From assembly GCA_025345505.1 (NCBI GenBank), contig JANVCC010000020.1, positions 49,952,401 through 50,016,400 on the forward strand: a stretch of 64,000 nucleotides of DNA. The letters run 5' to 3'. This document shows positions 14,711-63,475 of this stretch, in pieces (position 1 is the first letter of the stretch; every line of letters begins with the position of its first letter). Source of the DNA: Todiramphus chloris collaris (Eukaryota > Chordata > Aves > Coraciiformes > Alcedinidae). The notes under the pieces were generated by a model, which saw nothing but the letters and a program-made list of their open reading frames with translations, did no database searches and had not been told where the DNA came from. Both the position numbers and the translations under genes were made by a program.

Positions 14711-17469
14711 AATGGCAGAGTCCATCCAGGACTCCAGAGCAGTATGGCTAAATGTCAGCTGTAACCCAGATCCCTTGACTCGCAGCTCGCCCAAAGCAGC
14801 TGTGTTTTTCCTGAACAACTGGTATTGAAAGGTGTTTCTGCATACAATAGGTAGAGTGTTTGGAACTGAGGAAAATAAGATGAGTTGAGCCTGTACAACA
14901 GTGTTTATGCCAGACAGTTCTTTTTTTTGTTCCCCATACATTAAATTAATCACGATTCATAGGTCTGCTTTCTACACAGTAATATTGAAGTGCACACCAT
15001 GAGCACCATGTGTGTTTCTTTTCCTGATGCTAACTAGGAGGGATCAGAGAAAGAGCCTTAAATAAGAAGACAGTTAGCATCTTCTGTTTCTTTCTGGTTT
15101 AATGATTCAGTGGTTTGTTTGTTTTGTTTGTGTTCCCTGTGATTTGCACCTGAAGTCCTGGCAGAAAAATAAAATGAAACCAACCAACCATTTAGATGAA
15201 AGCTCTGAGGGAGCTTCAGTCTGTTCCAGACAGGCATTAGCTAGGGTGGGCTACAGCTGCTCTGCTGCTGCCTTTACTTGAGCTCAGATTGTGTAAGAGA
15301 GGAAAGAAGAAAGTCTGTGCCTACAGTTCTCTGCTCCCCAGGATTTCAATTGCTGCGGCCACTGGGAATGGGTGGTTTCCATTGCAGCCATCCACTAATG
15401 CCATGCCTGCATTCCCCTGCCTCCTAGCTGAGACGTGATTAAGGCAAGAGCCAATGTGTGAGCAGGATAATGGGGGAAGTAACGGGTGACGAAAACAAGA
15501 AATGGATATCAGGTGCAAGAAAGGAAGGAGCATACCCATCGAATGCTGATACTACATCTATGTTTCTTGCTTTTTGTTTCGGATCATCTTCTCTTGATAG
15601 AAGAGATGCAGGCCCTGCTATCTCTGGGGTGTGAGGTGAGTGCTGAGTTGAAATCTGAGCAATATCACAACTTCTAAGATAGATACGAAAAAAATTTCTG
15701 ACCAATGCCTTGGGTCAAATGGGATAATGATAATCTCACCTAAAAAGTATAACCCCCCCTGTCTTTTCATAGTGACTGTAGTCTGTAGGCTTTATCCAAA
15801 GTACCAAGAAATTTGTAATTAAATTAAACTTTCAACAAATATCTACCATTAATACAATCCAACTGTAAACTAATGGATGCATCTTTTTGATATTAATGCA
15901 TTTTAGACCACTGGAACAATTGCCAAAGAAGATCAGCTTAGCTTTGTCTGAAATTTTAATCCAGTAATGTGTCTCTCTCCAGTTTTCTCAGAAGTCATCT
16001 AGAAAAGCATTCAGAATTGAACCCTGAAAATTATAATGTCACTTTCCTCATTTTAGATTTAAAAGTAACATCTATGTTCCTCACAGCTTATTAGTTTTTA
16101 AAATATCTGTATATTTTGAAACAAGCTCATATTAATGCATGTCAGAACTTTAATAAAGTTTGCTTTGAACTAAAGAACCTGACCATAGAAGGGATTACAA
16201 CAAACACGGAGATTTAGAAGTCATTACAAAAATGTGATCCTGACCTTTCATTACATTTTATTAATAAAAGGTCTGAGTCTGTGTCATTATTTGGAAACAG
16301 ACAACTGTGTCCTCAGAATGTGATCATGGGGAAGCTGATATCTGTAGTTTGTTTTGGTTTTTTTTTTTTGTTTGAGGATGTACTTGCATTATTTTCAAAA
16401 CTTTACCTTGCACTTAAGTGAAAGATTGTCAATATTCATCTGGTTTGGAAGTTTGTGTTGCCTTTTAAATATTAACTGTATTTATAGTTAATAATTTGGT
16501 GTTCAAATTTTGGTGGTGTTTTATGCCCTAGGATCCCTGAACTCTTGCATTCACAATGGGAATGATGCTCAATTAAGGTTATTTGGTGTTTATCTGTACT
16601 CCCACTTGATTTCTTCTTAGGATTTTGATTTCAAACAGTTATTTATATCTTTCTATAGCATTAAAGTACAGCAATCACTTTTGCTTGAGACCTTCTAGAT
16701 CATTAAGCCCCAAAAGGAGGCTAAAAAGAAGCAGAAGTTATAAATGTCAAAATCACACATGATTTTAATTAAAATAATTGACACAAATACTTCATACAGG
16801 TGTACCTAAAAGGGAGAAATGCTGCTCATTACTTAAAAGATGTGTTATCTTTCAGCTACAGATCAAACAACAACACCAGAAATTAAGTATGATATTAATT
16901 GCCCAAGGAACATACTGAAGACTGTTTTTTTCAATAAATCTGACAAATCCTTTTCCTGTAGGGCTCACTGCTGCAGTTATACAAGATGTCAGGTTTTATA
17001 AGATGGTAAAGAGAGAATTTGGGCTTGAGTAATTCAGAAAATACTTGAGCTGTTGTGCAAGTGCTGTATGTTTGTAATTTATTCTTTTTCATTATTCCAT
17101 GAAGTAGTCTTTCTTTTAACACTTTTAACGCTTTCAATTGAAAGACAGAGTGAAGCAATTAAACTTAATAAATGTCACTTCTGGTTAAATCAAGATACAT
17201 GCATCACAAGATGTATACATACATCACATGCTATAGCAATTCAGGAAACATCTTCACAACTGTTACACAAACCATTGCTTTAATGGAAGTCCAATTCATT
17301 CTCTATTGCTACCTCGGGAGGAGATGGCTTCCAGAAAATGGGATGTTTAACATATTAAAAATAAATCTTGAACACCTCCAACATTTCTGCTTAACAAAAG
17401 ATAAAACTGTAGCATCTTCCACATTTTTAGGCAATTTTATATAGGGTTAGTGTTAGTGGAATGAGACAA

Positions 17470-18847
17470 AGCAGGGAAAGTTCTAGGGAAAGGTAATTCA
17501 TGAAGATCAAGGAAATTACAGACCAGTCACCCTCCCCTCCATCCCTGGAAAAATGATGGAGGTACTCATTTCAGAGGCCATCTCTAAGCACATGAAAGAG
17601 AAGAGCGTTATCAGGAGTGTCAGCATGGATTTACGAAGGGGAAATCATGCTTGACAAGTCTGATAGCCTTCTGTGATTTTGCGACTAAATGGATAGATGC
17701 AGAGACACCAGTGGATGTAGTCTACCTTGACCTTAGCATGGCTTTTGACACAGTCTCCCATAACAATCTCATGAGCAAGCTCTGGAATTATGGGATAGAA
17801 GAATGGACAGTGGAATGGATTAAGAACTGGCTACACAAGAGCCCTAAGAGTGGTGATCAATGGTCCAGAGTCCAGATGGAGACCTGTAACTAGTCGAGTC
17901 CTCCAGGGGTCAGTGCTGAGTCCAGTCCTGTTCAACAACTTTATCAGTGACCCTGATGATGGGACAGAGTGCCGCCTTCTGATTTTTCTGCCACAAAACT
18001 GGGAGTATTGGCTGATTCACCTGAAGGCTGTGTGGCCATTCAGCAACATTTGGACAGACTGGAAAGCTGGGCAAAGAGGAATGTAATGAGCTTTAACAAG
18101 AGCAAGTGCAGAGTCCTGTATGTGGGAAGGAACAATAAAATGCACCAGTCCAGGTTAGGAGGCAGTCTGCTAGAGAGTAGCTCCATGGAAAAGGACCTTG
18201 GAGTCCTGATAGGCAACAAGTTATCGATGGGACAACAAAGTGCCCTCGTGGCCAAGAAGGCCAGTGGTATCCTGGGGTGCATTAAGAAGACTGTGTCCAG
18301 CAGATCAAGGGAGGTTCTCCTCCCCCTCTACTCTGCCCTAGTGAGACCTCATCTGGAGTATTGCATCTAGTTCTGTGCTCCCCATTCAAGAGAGATAGAG
18401 ATCTACTTGAGAGAGTCCAACAGAGGGCTATGAGAATGATTAAGGGACTGAAACATCTGCCTTACGAGGAAATGCTGAGACACCTGGGGCTTTTTTGTTT
18501 GTAGAAAAGAAGACTGAAAGGGGGTGTAATTAATGTCTATAAATAAGGGCTGGGTGTGAAGAAGGCTGGGACAGACTCTTTTCATTAGTGCCCTGTGATA
18601 GGAAAAGGGGGAATGGATTCAAGCTCGAGTGTAGGAAGTTCCCTCTCAACATGAGGAAGAACTTCTTTACTATAAGGGTTATAGAGCAGAGAGATGTTGT
18701 GGAGTCTCCTTCTCTGGAGACTTTCAAGACTTGTCTGGATGTATTTTTGAGTGATCTGCCCTAGGTTTGTCCTGCTCTGGCAGGGGAGTTGGACTCAGTG
18801 ATCTTCGGAGGTGTCTTCTAACCCCTAACATTCTGTGATTCTGTGAT
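17470..18847 (+). mobile_element. CR1 LINE, 5'-truncated, defective copy
   Basis: Chicken-repeat-1 family non-LTR retrotransposon, sense on the + strand. It starts inside the reverse transcriptase region near a 'GNYRPV'-like motif (about 17,510). It then shows VYLDLSMAFDTVSHN (about 17,718-17,762), the [18 protein letters not shown] block (about 17,878-17,940), the LDRLESWA and KCRVLYVGRNN blocks, LGVL..KLSM, and SREVLLPLYSALVRPHLEYC, which ends at a stop at 18,368. These blocks lie in three different frames, so at least two frameshifts have accumulated. The region that should hold the FADD catalytic motif reads DFSATKLG. The 3' part carries the CR1 untranslated end: 'ggactcagtgatcttcggag' and two copies of ATTCTGTG-type octamer ending at 18,847, without a poly-A tail. 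The 5' limit is approximate. CR1 is the dominant LINE of birds and other sauropsids and often truncates on insertion, and this copy cannot encode active protein. Confidence 0.96.
17651..18370 (+). pseudogene. Remnant of CR1 reverse transcriptase ORF2
   Basis: Three overlapping open segments (17,651-17,893, 17,850-18,086 and 17,969-18,370) successively carry reverse transcriptase palm and thumb homology, so the original ORF is broken by small indels between about 17,850 and 18,000. The palm core VYLDLSMAFDTVSHN keeps the first catalytic Asp. The second catalytic motif (FADD in CR1) is lost at about 17,978-17,990. No endonuclease or ORF1 part is present. It is not functional. Confidence 0.93.
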
Positions 18848-19347
18848 CATACACTCACATTATGCAATTAAGTTCCCTGGGCAGATCAAAAGCAAAAAAC
18901 TTACTGTTAGATACTGAATACTATGTGTATATGAAAGTAAGTTGTCATTTATTGTATATTTTTTAAAGTCAGATTGCTAAATTCTCTGTACAATTGACAG
19001 CACTACAGGAACATCCCCTCCTGAAATCATTCATCCCGTGGGGAAGATCTGAGTGTCTCCCTTTGCTTTTTGCCTTTGCTGACACAAAATGGAAAATGTG
19101 AACACTAACTAACTATCATCAGAAGGAAAGAACAAGATATTAAATATAATTTTACTTCTTAGTAGAATTTATAGTTTTGTATGTGTGCTTCATTCTTTTT
19201 TAACACTTAATTTTATACTAACTCTCAGTTATGATAGTTCTGCATTCTGCTTTGCTATTCAAATCATACTTTTCCTAGGAATATATACAGATGAGCTTCT
19301 GTTACTGCTGTAGGAGTTTCCTTGTGGACTATGAGTAAAAGCTTACC

Positions 19348-19368
19348 TTTTTTTTTTTTTTTTTTTTT
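19348..19368 (+). repeat. Poly-T tract (T21)
   Basis: Uninterrupted run of 21 T. It is not associated with a recognisable retroposon tail. Confidence 0.9.
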
Positions 19369-22300
19369 AACACTTTGCTGTTGAAATTGTGAAGTTGCTT
19401 TTGTTTTTCCAGGCATTGCAAGTGGCACCTATCTAAAGGCTCCTTTTAGTCAGCAAGGGAAGTTAATAGTATTAATTTACAATAGTGATGCATAAGGACT
19501 GATCCCAATCCTATCAGAACCTATATGATGAGTCCAGATGATTTCAGTGATCAGTCTGGATCAATTCAAAAGGGAAAATCATCTCTAGTGGCTTTGTGTT
19601 GATGCTGAGCATAGAAATAGCTTGCTTTCTCAGCACGACAAGATTTTTTTGTGAGGATGACAGGGGTTGATTGCCTTTCTGTTTTTCAGTGGAGTGATAT
19701 TCATACCATCAATTTTAGGCTCCTTAACAGAGTGGAAAAAAAGGCTGTTAATTTATGTTCGGATGATTCAGCTCCATTGATGAGAGAGGCAACCATGATT
19801 AGTAGAATTAGCATATGAGCAGGTGACAAAACTAGATAGTTTTGTTGTTACTGGTATTGGTTTGTTTTCTCTTTGGGGGAGAATTTGATAGTTACTCCAT
19901 TAGCTACAAGCATTTATCATTCTGGATTTTTCTGCTGATTCTGTGTTAATATTGTCTGATTAACCTGTCTTTTAACATTGCCATAATCAATGCTTTTTTT
20001 TTCACTTATTTTTTCCTGTGCAATGTAAATTATATAATCTGTAAGAAACATTCTTATTTCTTGCATCAAATTTCTTGAATATATAATGTCTGTAGCACAT
20101 TTATTTTTAAGAATGAATGAATTTTTGAGTTTATAGCGACTTCTACGGACATTCATTCTCTTGGAATTTTTTTTTTAATATTCCTGATCCTACTGTAAAG
20201 ACCTGTTTAAGATTATTTTTTATTAGACTTGTACATGTGTGCAGGGTTAAGTTGTTGGTCTGCTATCTAAAAGCTGGTCTGGTCTATCAAAAAGCTTATC
20301 TGCATGAATAATTTTTTGCCTTGGTCCCTGTTAGACTCCCACTAAATCAAGTAATGTAGAAGTTTGTGTGGAATTAGACCTGAGTGAATCATCTAACTTA
20401 GAAGCTTCCCATAATGGCTTGATTTAAATGTAATTCTAATTGTCAGAACATAGTCTTGTTATACTGTTGGAAATGTACTTTATTTATGTGGCCAGTATGT
20501 CTCTTTATATACCATTCACTTCTCAGAAAGGGGAATGCTCTCTCCAAAAAAGGGTGGGTTGTAAGCACTTGGAGCAGACAGTGAGAGTTTTAGAATGAGT
20601 GAAAAGGCTGGGAAGAACTGTAGATATTAACAGACTAGGAAGGCTTTAGGACAAAAAGAAAAACATCTAAGAAAGCAGGGAGGTCATGTTTAGGTCCTGT
20701 GGTCTAGTGTAGGAATTCTACTTGTTAGAGATACTATTGGTCATCAGAAGTGATGACTGAACCACAGTTTGTACCTTAAGTTAAGGCAGGACCATCTCAT
20801 TTTCAGTACCATGGTGCAAGCAATTGTCGTTTTCTGCTGTCAGCAACAACCCTTTCTTAGCCTGAAGCAGAGCTCTGCCTCACTGAACTTTTGTGAAATA
20901 CTGAAGAAAAGGTTAGTTAAGAACAGGCCACTTCCTTGTTTTGCTCTAACCTCTTAGCTGCCCCTGCATGCCAATGCATTCCAGCAATTAAAACGAAATG
21001 GAAAATGAGACAAAATGGAAATTGAGACCATTACTAGAAAATACACGTTCAGGCGCCGGAGCTCTGTTGTATGTCTTTTGTTGCTTCTGGACCTTGCTTT
21101 TGGGAGAATTGTTTTAAGTTGCTTGCATTAGCTGTGGGATTAATGTGTTTAAAAATAACCTGCTGAAAAAGCACTGTTTTTAAACAGAAAAAAAAAAACC
21201 CACAAAACCAACAACAAAATTTGACTGTGTAAGAGCCTGGAGAGCTATGAAATCTTGGGATATTGTGTGGATGCTGCAGAAATTCAGCAATGTGTCTCCC
21301 ATCATGACTCTTTATGTAGGACTTGTATTGTAATGGCTCTTAGTTAGTAAATGTTCTTAAAACTGTGAATTTTTAAGTTCTAGTGAAGAAACCAAAGTTC
21401 TGTGTTTATAAAAAAACACCTTATCTCTGCATTTTGCATATAAGAATGCTGGTACATTTGCAACCAAACAAATTTGAGCTGAAGAGTAAATACATGAAGA
21501 TCTGAATTTTCTTCATGTAAACCTCTAGAAACAATGGTAGTACTTGAATATGAAAGTACTTTAGAGCCTTGTTAAAAAATGAAAGGGGCATTTTTATAAG
21601 AATGTCAGCATTGCACTGCCTGTTTAGCTGCCTTGTGGACTAGAGTGAGAAACTAGCTGTCCAACACTGGACTGGCATGAACTCCATAAAAAACTCCAAA
21701 AAAGCTATAGAGGTCTCCTGATGTAGACCCGGTTGTCTTTGTTATGAAGAATCTTCTTTATCAAAGAGGAGCGGTGGTAAAGGAGATATATAGATAGATA
21801 TGTACACATACATACTTCAAGATGGGAAAGACTAGCAAATACATTTATTTTTTAAAAAATTGCTTCCTTGGGTCTGTGAGAAAATATATACACCTGGGCA
21901 AAATTACTGAACTCAGCATAGTGTTCTGTGGGTGCTTACGCTTCAACCCTGAAACCCACACAGACAGTATCTGGTGCAGGTTTAGGTGATGTGATTTGGA
22001 AAGGTAAAGGGTGAAATGGAAAAATTGAATTATAAGCCTCCTTGCTTATAACTCAGCAAATAATGATTCGGTCCAGAGGTGAAAAATAATAATTACTAAA
22101 AGAAAAATTTATAAGTATTGTTGTAACATACGGGGCTAAACAAACTGCGGAAATTGTGAGTTACTGTGTTTTAGCCTGGGGGGGATCAACTCTAAGGAAT
22201 ACTGCTGTCCTGTCCAACAGTGTCTCAACATTGACAGGATGTTTATGGGATCCAAGGAGTATCCTATCCATCATGCTAGCCAGCCCTGTGGGTTAGTTTA

Positions 22301-23426
22301 GAATATCACCTCTTTCCCCAAACACTTGTCTTCTTTGTATTAACAGAATCCCTTCCTCCTCCTGTTCAGCCACACCTTGTCCTCCTTTCAGTCAAAGAAT
22401 GGGAAAAAAAAAATCCAAACAGGATTTATAGTTCCTCCACTCCCCATACTCTAGATTTAGCTTAGTATAGTCAAGCTTGTAAAAGAGGAAGACTTCTGTG
22501 TTAAATAATGCTATTCTGGGTACGGCTAATTTTGTCCTCACTTTTTGGGTAGACCAGGTGAATCAAAAGGTGCTTTTCTTCATGTGATCCAAATCATGTC
22601 TTCAGGCATAAATCAGTGTTGAGAGAAAGGGAGCTGGCTCAAAAGGCATTTAACTGTTGCACTTGAGAGACTTCTCCCTTCAATTAAGTCCTCAGGTGTA
22701 CTTTCTATGAGTGCTCTTTCTGCTTTTCTGAATGGTGTGTGTTCAGAGGCACTTTTGCACTTTAAAAACTCTAAATCAGTGAGAAGGTTTTAATTTTTAA
22801 AGGCTATTTCAAAGTTTTAAAATTTTACTGTCTTTGAATTTAGTTCTTATATCTTCTATCTCTCCCAGTTGAACCCTCACACATTTCACTGTTACTAAAC
22901 TTCTTTAAAGGGAGTCATTCTTGATACTCGTCATAGTGAGGGTATATGCATGTATATATTTACAATGATATGAATGTTAGAACGTCATGTTTGTTTGGGT
23001 TTGGTTGGTGAGTGGGGTTGGTTTTGGTTTTTACTTTCTTTGAACTGCTTAAAAATTGATGAAGATTAGCAGAGCTCTAAAGAGTGACAGGGGACTATTA
23101 GTATTTTATTTTGGTGATCTTAAAAGCTTAACAGGTTTATGGGAGAATGGATTTTTGAGGTGTGTAAGAAATGTGAGAGGCTGAAAAGAGCTTTTCTAAA
23201 GTCAGAGAGTATTTTCTTCACCTTCTGCACAACTGCCAAAGCATATGACTTAAAAATCTTGGTTAAAATTCATCTGACTCCTTGCTGCATGTACTCAAGC
23301 CATCTTTCTCTCACACTTCATCTGTCTCATTTAATCTGTAAACCGTATTGACCTGTGAGAGAGCAGAGCTAGTAAAGAGCTTGGTAAGGTAGTAAATAAC
23401 AATAAGCTTGAGTCCTTGAGACAGAA

Positions 23427-23458
23427 CTTGATTGCTTGATAAATTATGAGCAATCAAG
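23427..23458. repeat. Inverted repeat, 10-bp arms, 12-nt loop
   Basis: CTTGATTGCT at 23,427-23,436 is the exact reverse complement of AGCAATCAAG at 23,449-23,458. The loop is AT-rich. Confidence 0.75.
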
Positions 23459-24221
23459 CATGTTTTCTTGCAGCTAAATGCAAGTTTATGCAAATAAGAA
23501 AAAAGACTGTAATTGTGGTTTGTATGACAGAGGGGTGTGCTGGGCTACGGTCTCCTGGTTCAGACCCTTGAGTTCAGAACGGCAGCTGGAAAAGTGAAGA
23601 GGGCTCAGGCCAACTCCAAGATTTGAAAAATGTGTATTGCAGCAGAAACTGAAGAGCTCGATCTATATAATTTATCAATATTGAAGTAACTTCATCATAC
23701 TGTGTAAGTACCTAGACAAGGAGAAGATAACTGTAAAGGAGGGATTTTTACTAAGCTATATTTCTATGACTGGCTGATGAGCTTCAAGTTTAAATTGGTA
23801 ACAAAATGCATGTTTGTAGTTCTAAGGTTATTAGTTTTTCTGAAAGATAAGTGTATGCTCAAGCACTCTTTACATCCAGGATTGGAGTGCCAGATGAGGC
23901 ACGCGGGAGTTCAGAGCAGTTGCAGAGACTGTAGCTTTTAAAACCTGTCTGTATGGGGTTCAATGTCAGTAGAAAAAGGTAAAGGTGATGTATATAGGCT
24001 GTGGACTGTGGAAGGGTATTCTGCACAGCCTTAAAGGTATCATTGCGTTTCTTATGTTTTAGCACAGAAGGTATCTGCTTTTCCCAGGAGGACTTCACAT
24101 GCTGGCTGCATGTATTACTGCATGAACTACCTTCTACATTTGAAGTAACTTTTCTTCTTGGGAACGTTCTGATAGTAAAAGTCATCTAAACAGATAAGGG
24201 AATGGTCAATATGCCATAAAA

Positions 24222-24244
24222 ATACACACTCTTCAAGTGTGTAT
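24222..24244. repeat. Inverted repeat, 9-bp arms, 5-nt loop
   Basis: ATACACACT at 24,222-24,230 pairs exactly with AGTGTGTAT at 24,236-24,244. Confidence 0.75.
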
Positions 24245-24303
24245 GGTTTTAAAATTCCTTTAAAGCATATTTTTCCAAGACTTTTGAGGATTTGTTGTAT
24301 AGT

Positions 24304-24339
24304 ATGGGGTTTTGTTCATTCATGGGGTTTTGTTCATTC
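24304..24339 (+). repeat. 18-bp tandem duplication, two exact copies
   Basis: ATGGGGTTTTGTTCATTC occurs twice head to tail (24,304-24,321 and 24,322-24,339) with no mismatch, which suggests a recent slippage event. Confidence 0.9.
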
Positions 24340-24830
24340 TGGTTTCACCTTTGCTACTAACAAAGCCTGTTAAGTCAGAAAGCAACTTTATGAAGCTGTG
24401 TTTCTCTAATGTTTTGCTCTAAGAACAAGCACTAAGTTTTCAAGTTGTAATTATACTGAGCTACTGTGTGAAGTCTGTGAGCTGTCTAGAACAAGACACC
24501 ATCATGCTACTGCAATGGGATGGCTGTTCCAGTGAACAGCTTCCTCCACGGAATGAGGAAAAAGCAGCTCTATGCTGACCTATACTGGAAGAGACCCTAA
24601 ATTTATAAATTAATTTTAATAAATGTATAATGGCACATTCCCTAAAAGGATATCAAAATATCTCTGAATTCTCACGAGGAAGATATTATTGCTTTTTTAC
24701 AGAGTGGTAAGAGCCAAATGCACAGTGCTGGCAAAAGGAAAAGGAAGCTTTTGATAAGACACTAAATGTAGCTGATGGCTTCTTGGCCCTAGTTTCTTTT
24801 CCTCTATTTTGATCAAAGCATCTGTTCATT

Positions 24831-24849
24831 GGGGGGGGGGGGGGGGGGG
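24831..24849 (+). repeat. Poly-G tract (G19)
   Basis: Nineteen consecutive G, enough for four G-triplets with short loops, so G-quadruplex formation is possible on the + strand. The exact length may also be a sequencing artefact. Confidence 0.85.
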
Positions 24850-24967
24850 AAGGTATGGATGAGTAGTCTAAAATATTGTTTATATATATCTATTTTTTTT
24901 TTAATTGGAGAATACAGATATGTTGCGTTTTCATACCATTTTCAAAAAAAGTGAACACTTAATGGTG

Positions 24968-24991
24968 ACATACATACATACATATATATAT
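24968..24991. repeat. ACAT/AT microsatellite
   Basis: About three and a half ACAT units followed by four AT units. Confidence 0.85.
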
Positions 24992-26787
24992 GTAAAACGA
25001 ATTGTATTTCTGATAGTTATGGAGAGTGAATTCATTTATCTTCTTCATAAGACTTTGGAAATGTGAGATGTAGCTTTGATAGTCCTGTAGCAATAACCAA
25101 AAAAAGGGCAGGAGATAGAGATGAGCATTATCAAAATGTGTTTTGCACTTTTTTAGTAAAAAGGCTATTTTTCTTGTAAAAAAACAATCAAAAGTAATTG
25201 TTCTGAAGGCCAGTCTTCTAACATCCTCAGAGTTATTTTGTTCTTGTTCTTTTCGTTGTTAGAATATTTTTGTTACTGATGAAAACAAGACAGAGAAGGA
25301 GGATACTACAAAATTCTTGATTTTTTTTTTTTAAAATATATATTTTTTTAAAGCATTTGCTTCTGATCTGGTTTTCAAGTTCAACCAAAGTAGACATTGC
25401 TCCCCCAATATTCTTAGACAGAATTGTTATCTCACTGGTAATATTTTACTCAGCTATTCAGAATTTTGGCAAACACAAACACTACTGATATGCTTTCCGT
25501 ATCATAGATGACACAGACTGTCATTCTCTCCCTTGAATTTTATAAATTCTTTTTATTCTTCTCACTCATACAAACTTTACTTGGGCTGCGTGCCTGCATT
25601 GTAATGGAGTAAGAACTGCACTGATTATACTTACCCTAGTATCATGCTGCTAGAGACTGTCAGTAGCAGATGAACATCATCAGTTGTCAGGGGAGGGCTA
25701 GGGCAGGCAGACAAGAACAGGGTAATGCAGTGTTTGCCTGTGAGACAGGCAGTAATGTGTGAGTTCAGATTATTGTGACCATGTGATATTTTCCTCTTTA
25801 ATATACCATTTCACAGAATGGTTTGCTGAAAGTCAGTCTTGTCTTGCTTCTGCCTGGGTATATTCCCTCTTATATAAGACTCTCTGATCCAGTGTACCAA
25901 GGAATAACCAAGATACTGTGTGTCCTACGTGATATCACTAAGCAGTAACAGTGCAGATGCACTTCACATAAAATGAACTTTAGTCTTTCAGAGAACATAG
26001 TTGGGATGTTTTCTGATGTAAAGCAGCATAACCTTGCTGCTGGAAAGGTTACTGACAAATTTTCTGGCCTTCATTGTAAGGTCCATATGTTATAACTTCT
26101 GTCTTATACTCTAAATTAAGTTTTGTTTACATTCCTAAACTTGCAGAAATGCACAATACTACTAGCTAACTTTATGTAATGCCCTATGTGCCTAAACAGT
26201 TTATTTCTTTTGTCCCCTAAGAGTTTTGACCTATGTATTATCCATACCTTGAGTTATGTATAAAATACCACTGAAAATACCGGGGAAGTTATTTAATGTA
26301 AATTGATTTTTAAATACAAAATGCAGAGGAGAAATGTGTTTTGCCTATATAGTATACAGTTTAAAATGGTAAATAAAATCTGTCCTAGTAGGATCTGATC
26401 TTTTCCTGTAAAGAAGCAGCGCTCATTTATATAACAGGTTGTGGTATTCTGTGTCACCTAGGACTGCATTGATCCCAGTTTCATTTTACTCTAGAAGTGA
26501 TGTAGCAGATATTCAAGCTAAAGACATCTCATAGTGCAGGTGCTTTTTTCAAGTAATTAAGTTCAGATACACATGTTACAAGTATTTTTCCTTTTAAAGT
26601 TATGAAAGAAAAGCATTCTTAGAGGAAAGTTCTTGATTTGGAAATTAACTGTGACTCTTTAATACTTCTCTGTGAAAGGAAAAGCTAAAAGTCCCTTTTT
26701 TCCTGCTTAGACTTTGAAATGCTCCTTTTAAAAGACAGTAATTGAACTCTGCTTTGTCATTCCATTTCAGGTTTTTCTTCTGTAATC

Positions 26788-63475
<36,688 letters not shown>

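Larger units (their letters stand above)
1..17469. other. Non-coding region upstream of the CR1 copy, no gene recognised
   Basis: AT-rich DNA with stop codons frequent in all six frames. Open frames reach 80-130 codons, but none matched a protein family I know. The stretch holds short homopolymer and dinucleotide tracts (for example C8T11 at 1,574-1,592, TA/TG-rich 3,311-3,342 and G11 at 14,695-14,705), a 12-bp-arm inverted repeat at 7,091 and a possible old CR1 tail near 2.7 kb. No CpG-rich promoter-like island was seen. It may be a 5' non-coding intron of PLCB4 or intergenic DNA, and the sequence alone does not decide. Confidence 0.6.
18848..26770. other. Non-coding region between CR1 and first PLCB4 coding exon
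   Basis: No coding similarity recognised. It holds simple repeats (T21 at 19,348, G19 at 24,831, ACAT/AT at 24,968), an 18-bp tandem duplication at 24,304 and two small inverted repeats (23,427 and 24,222). The right end is the acceptor of the first coding exon of PLCB4, with 'cattccatttcag' at 26,758-26,770. The segment next to that exon must therefore be intron if the acceptor is used. No 5' UTR exon or promoter could be placed. Confidence 0.65.

Noticed and set aside
17651-18370. Reverse transcriptase-like frames as a functional host gene
   Set aside because: They are consecutive frames of one CR1 copy broken by indels, with the catalytic motif lost.
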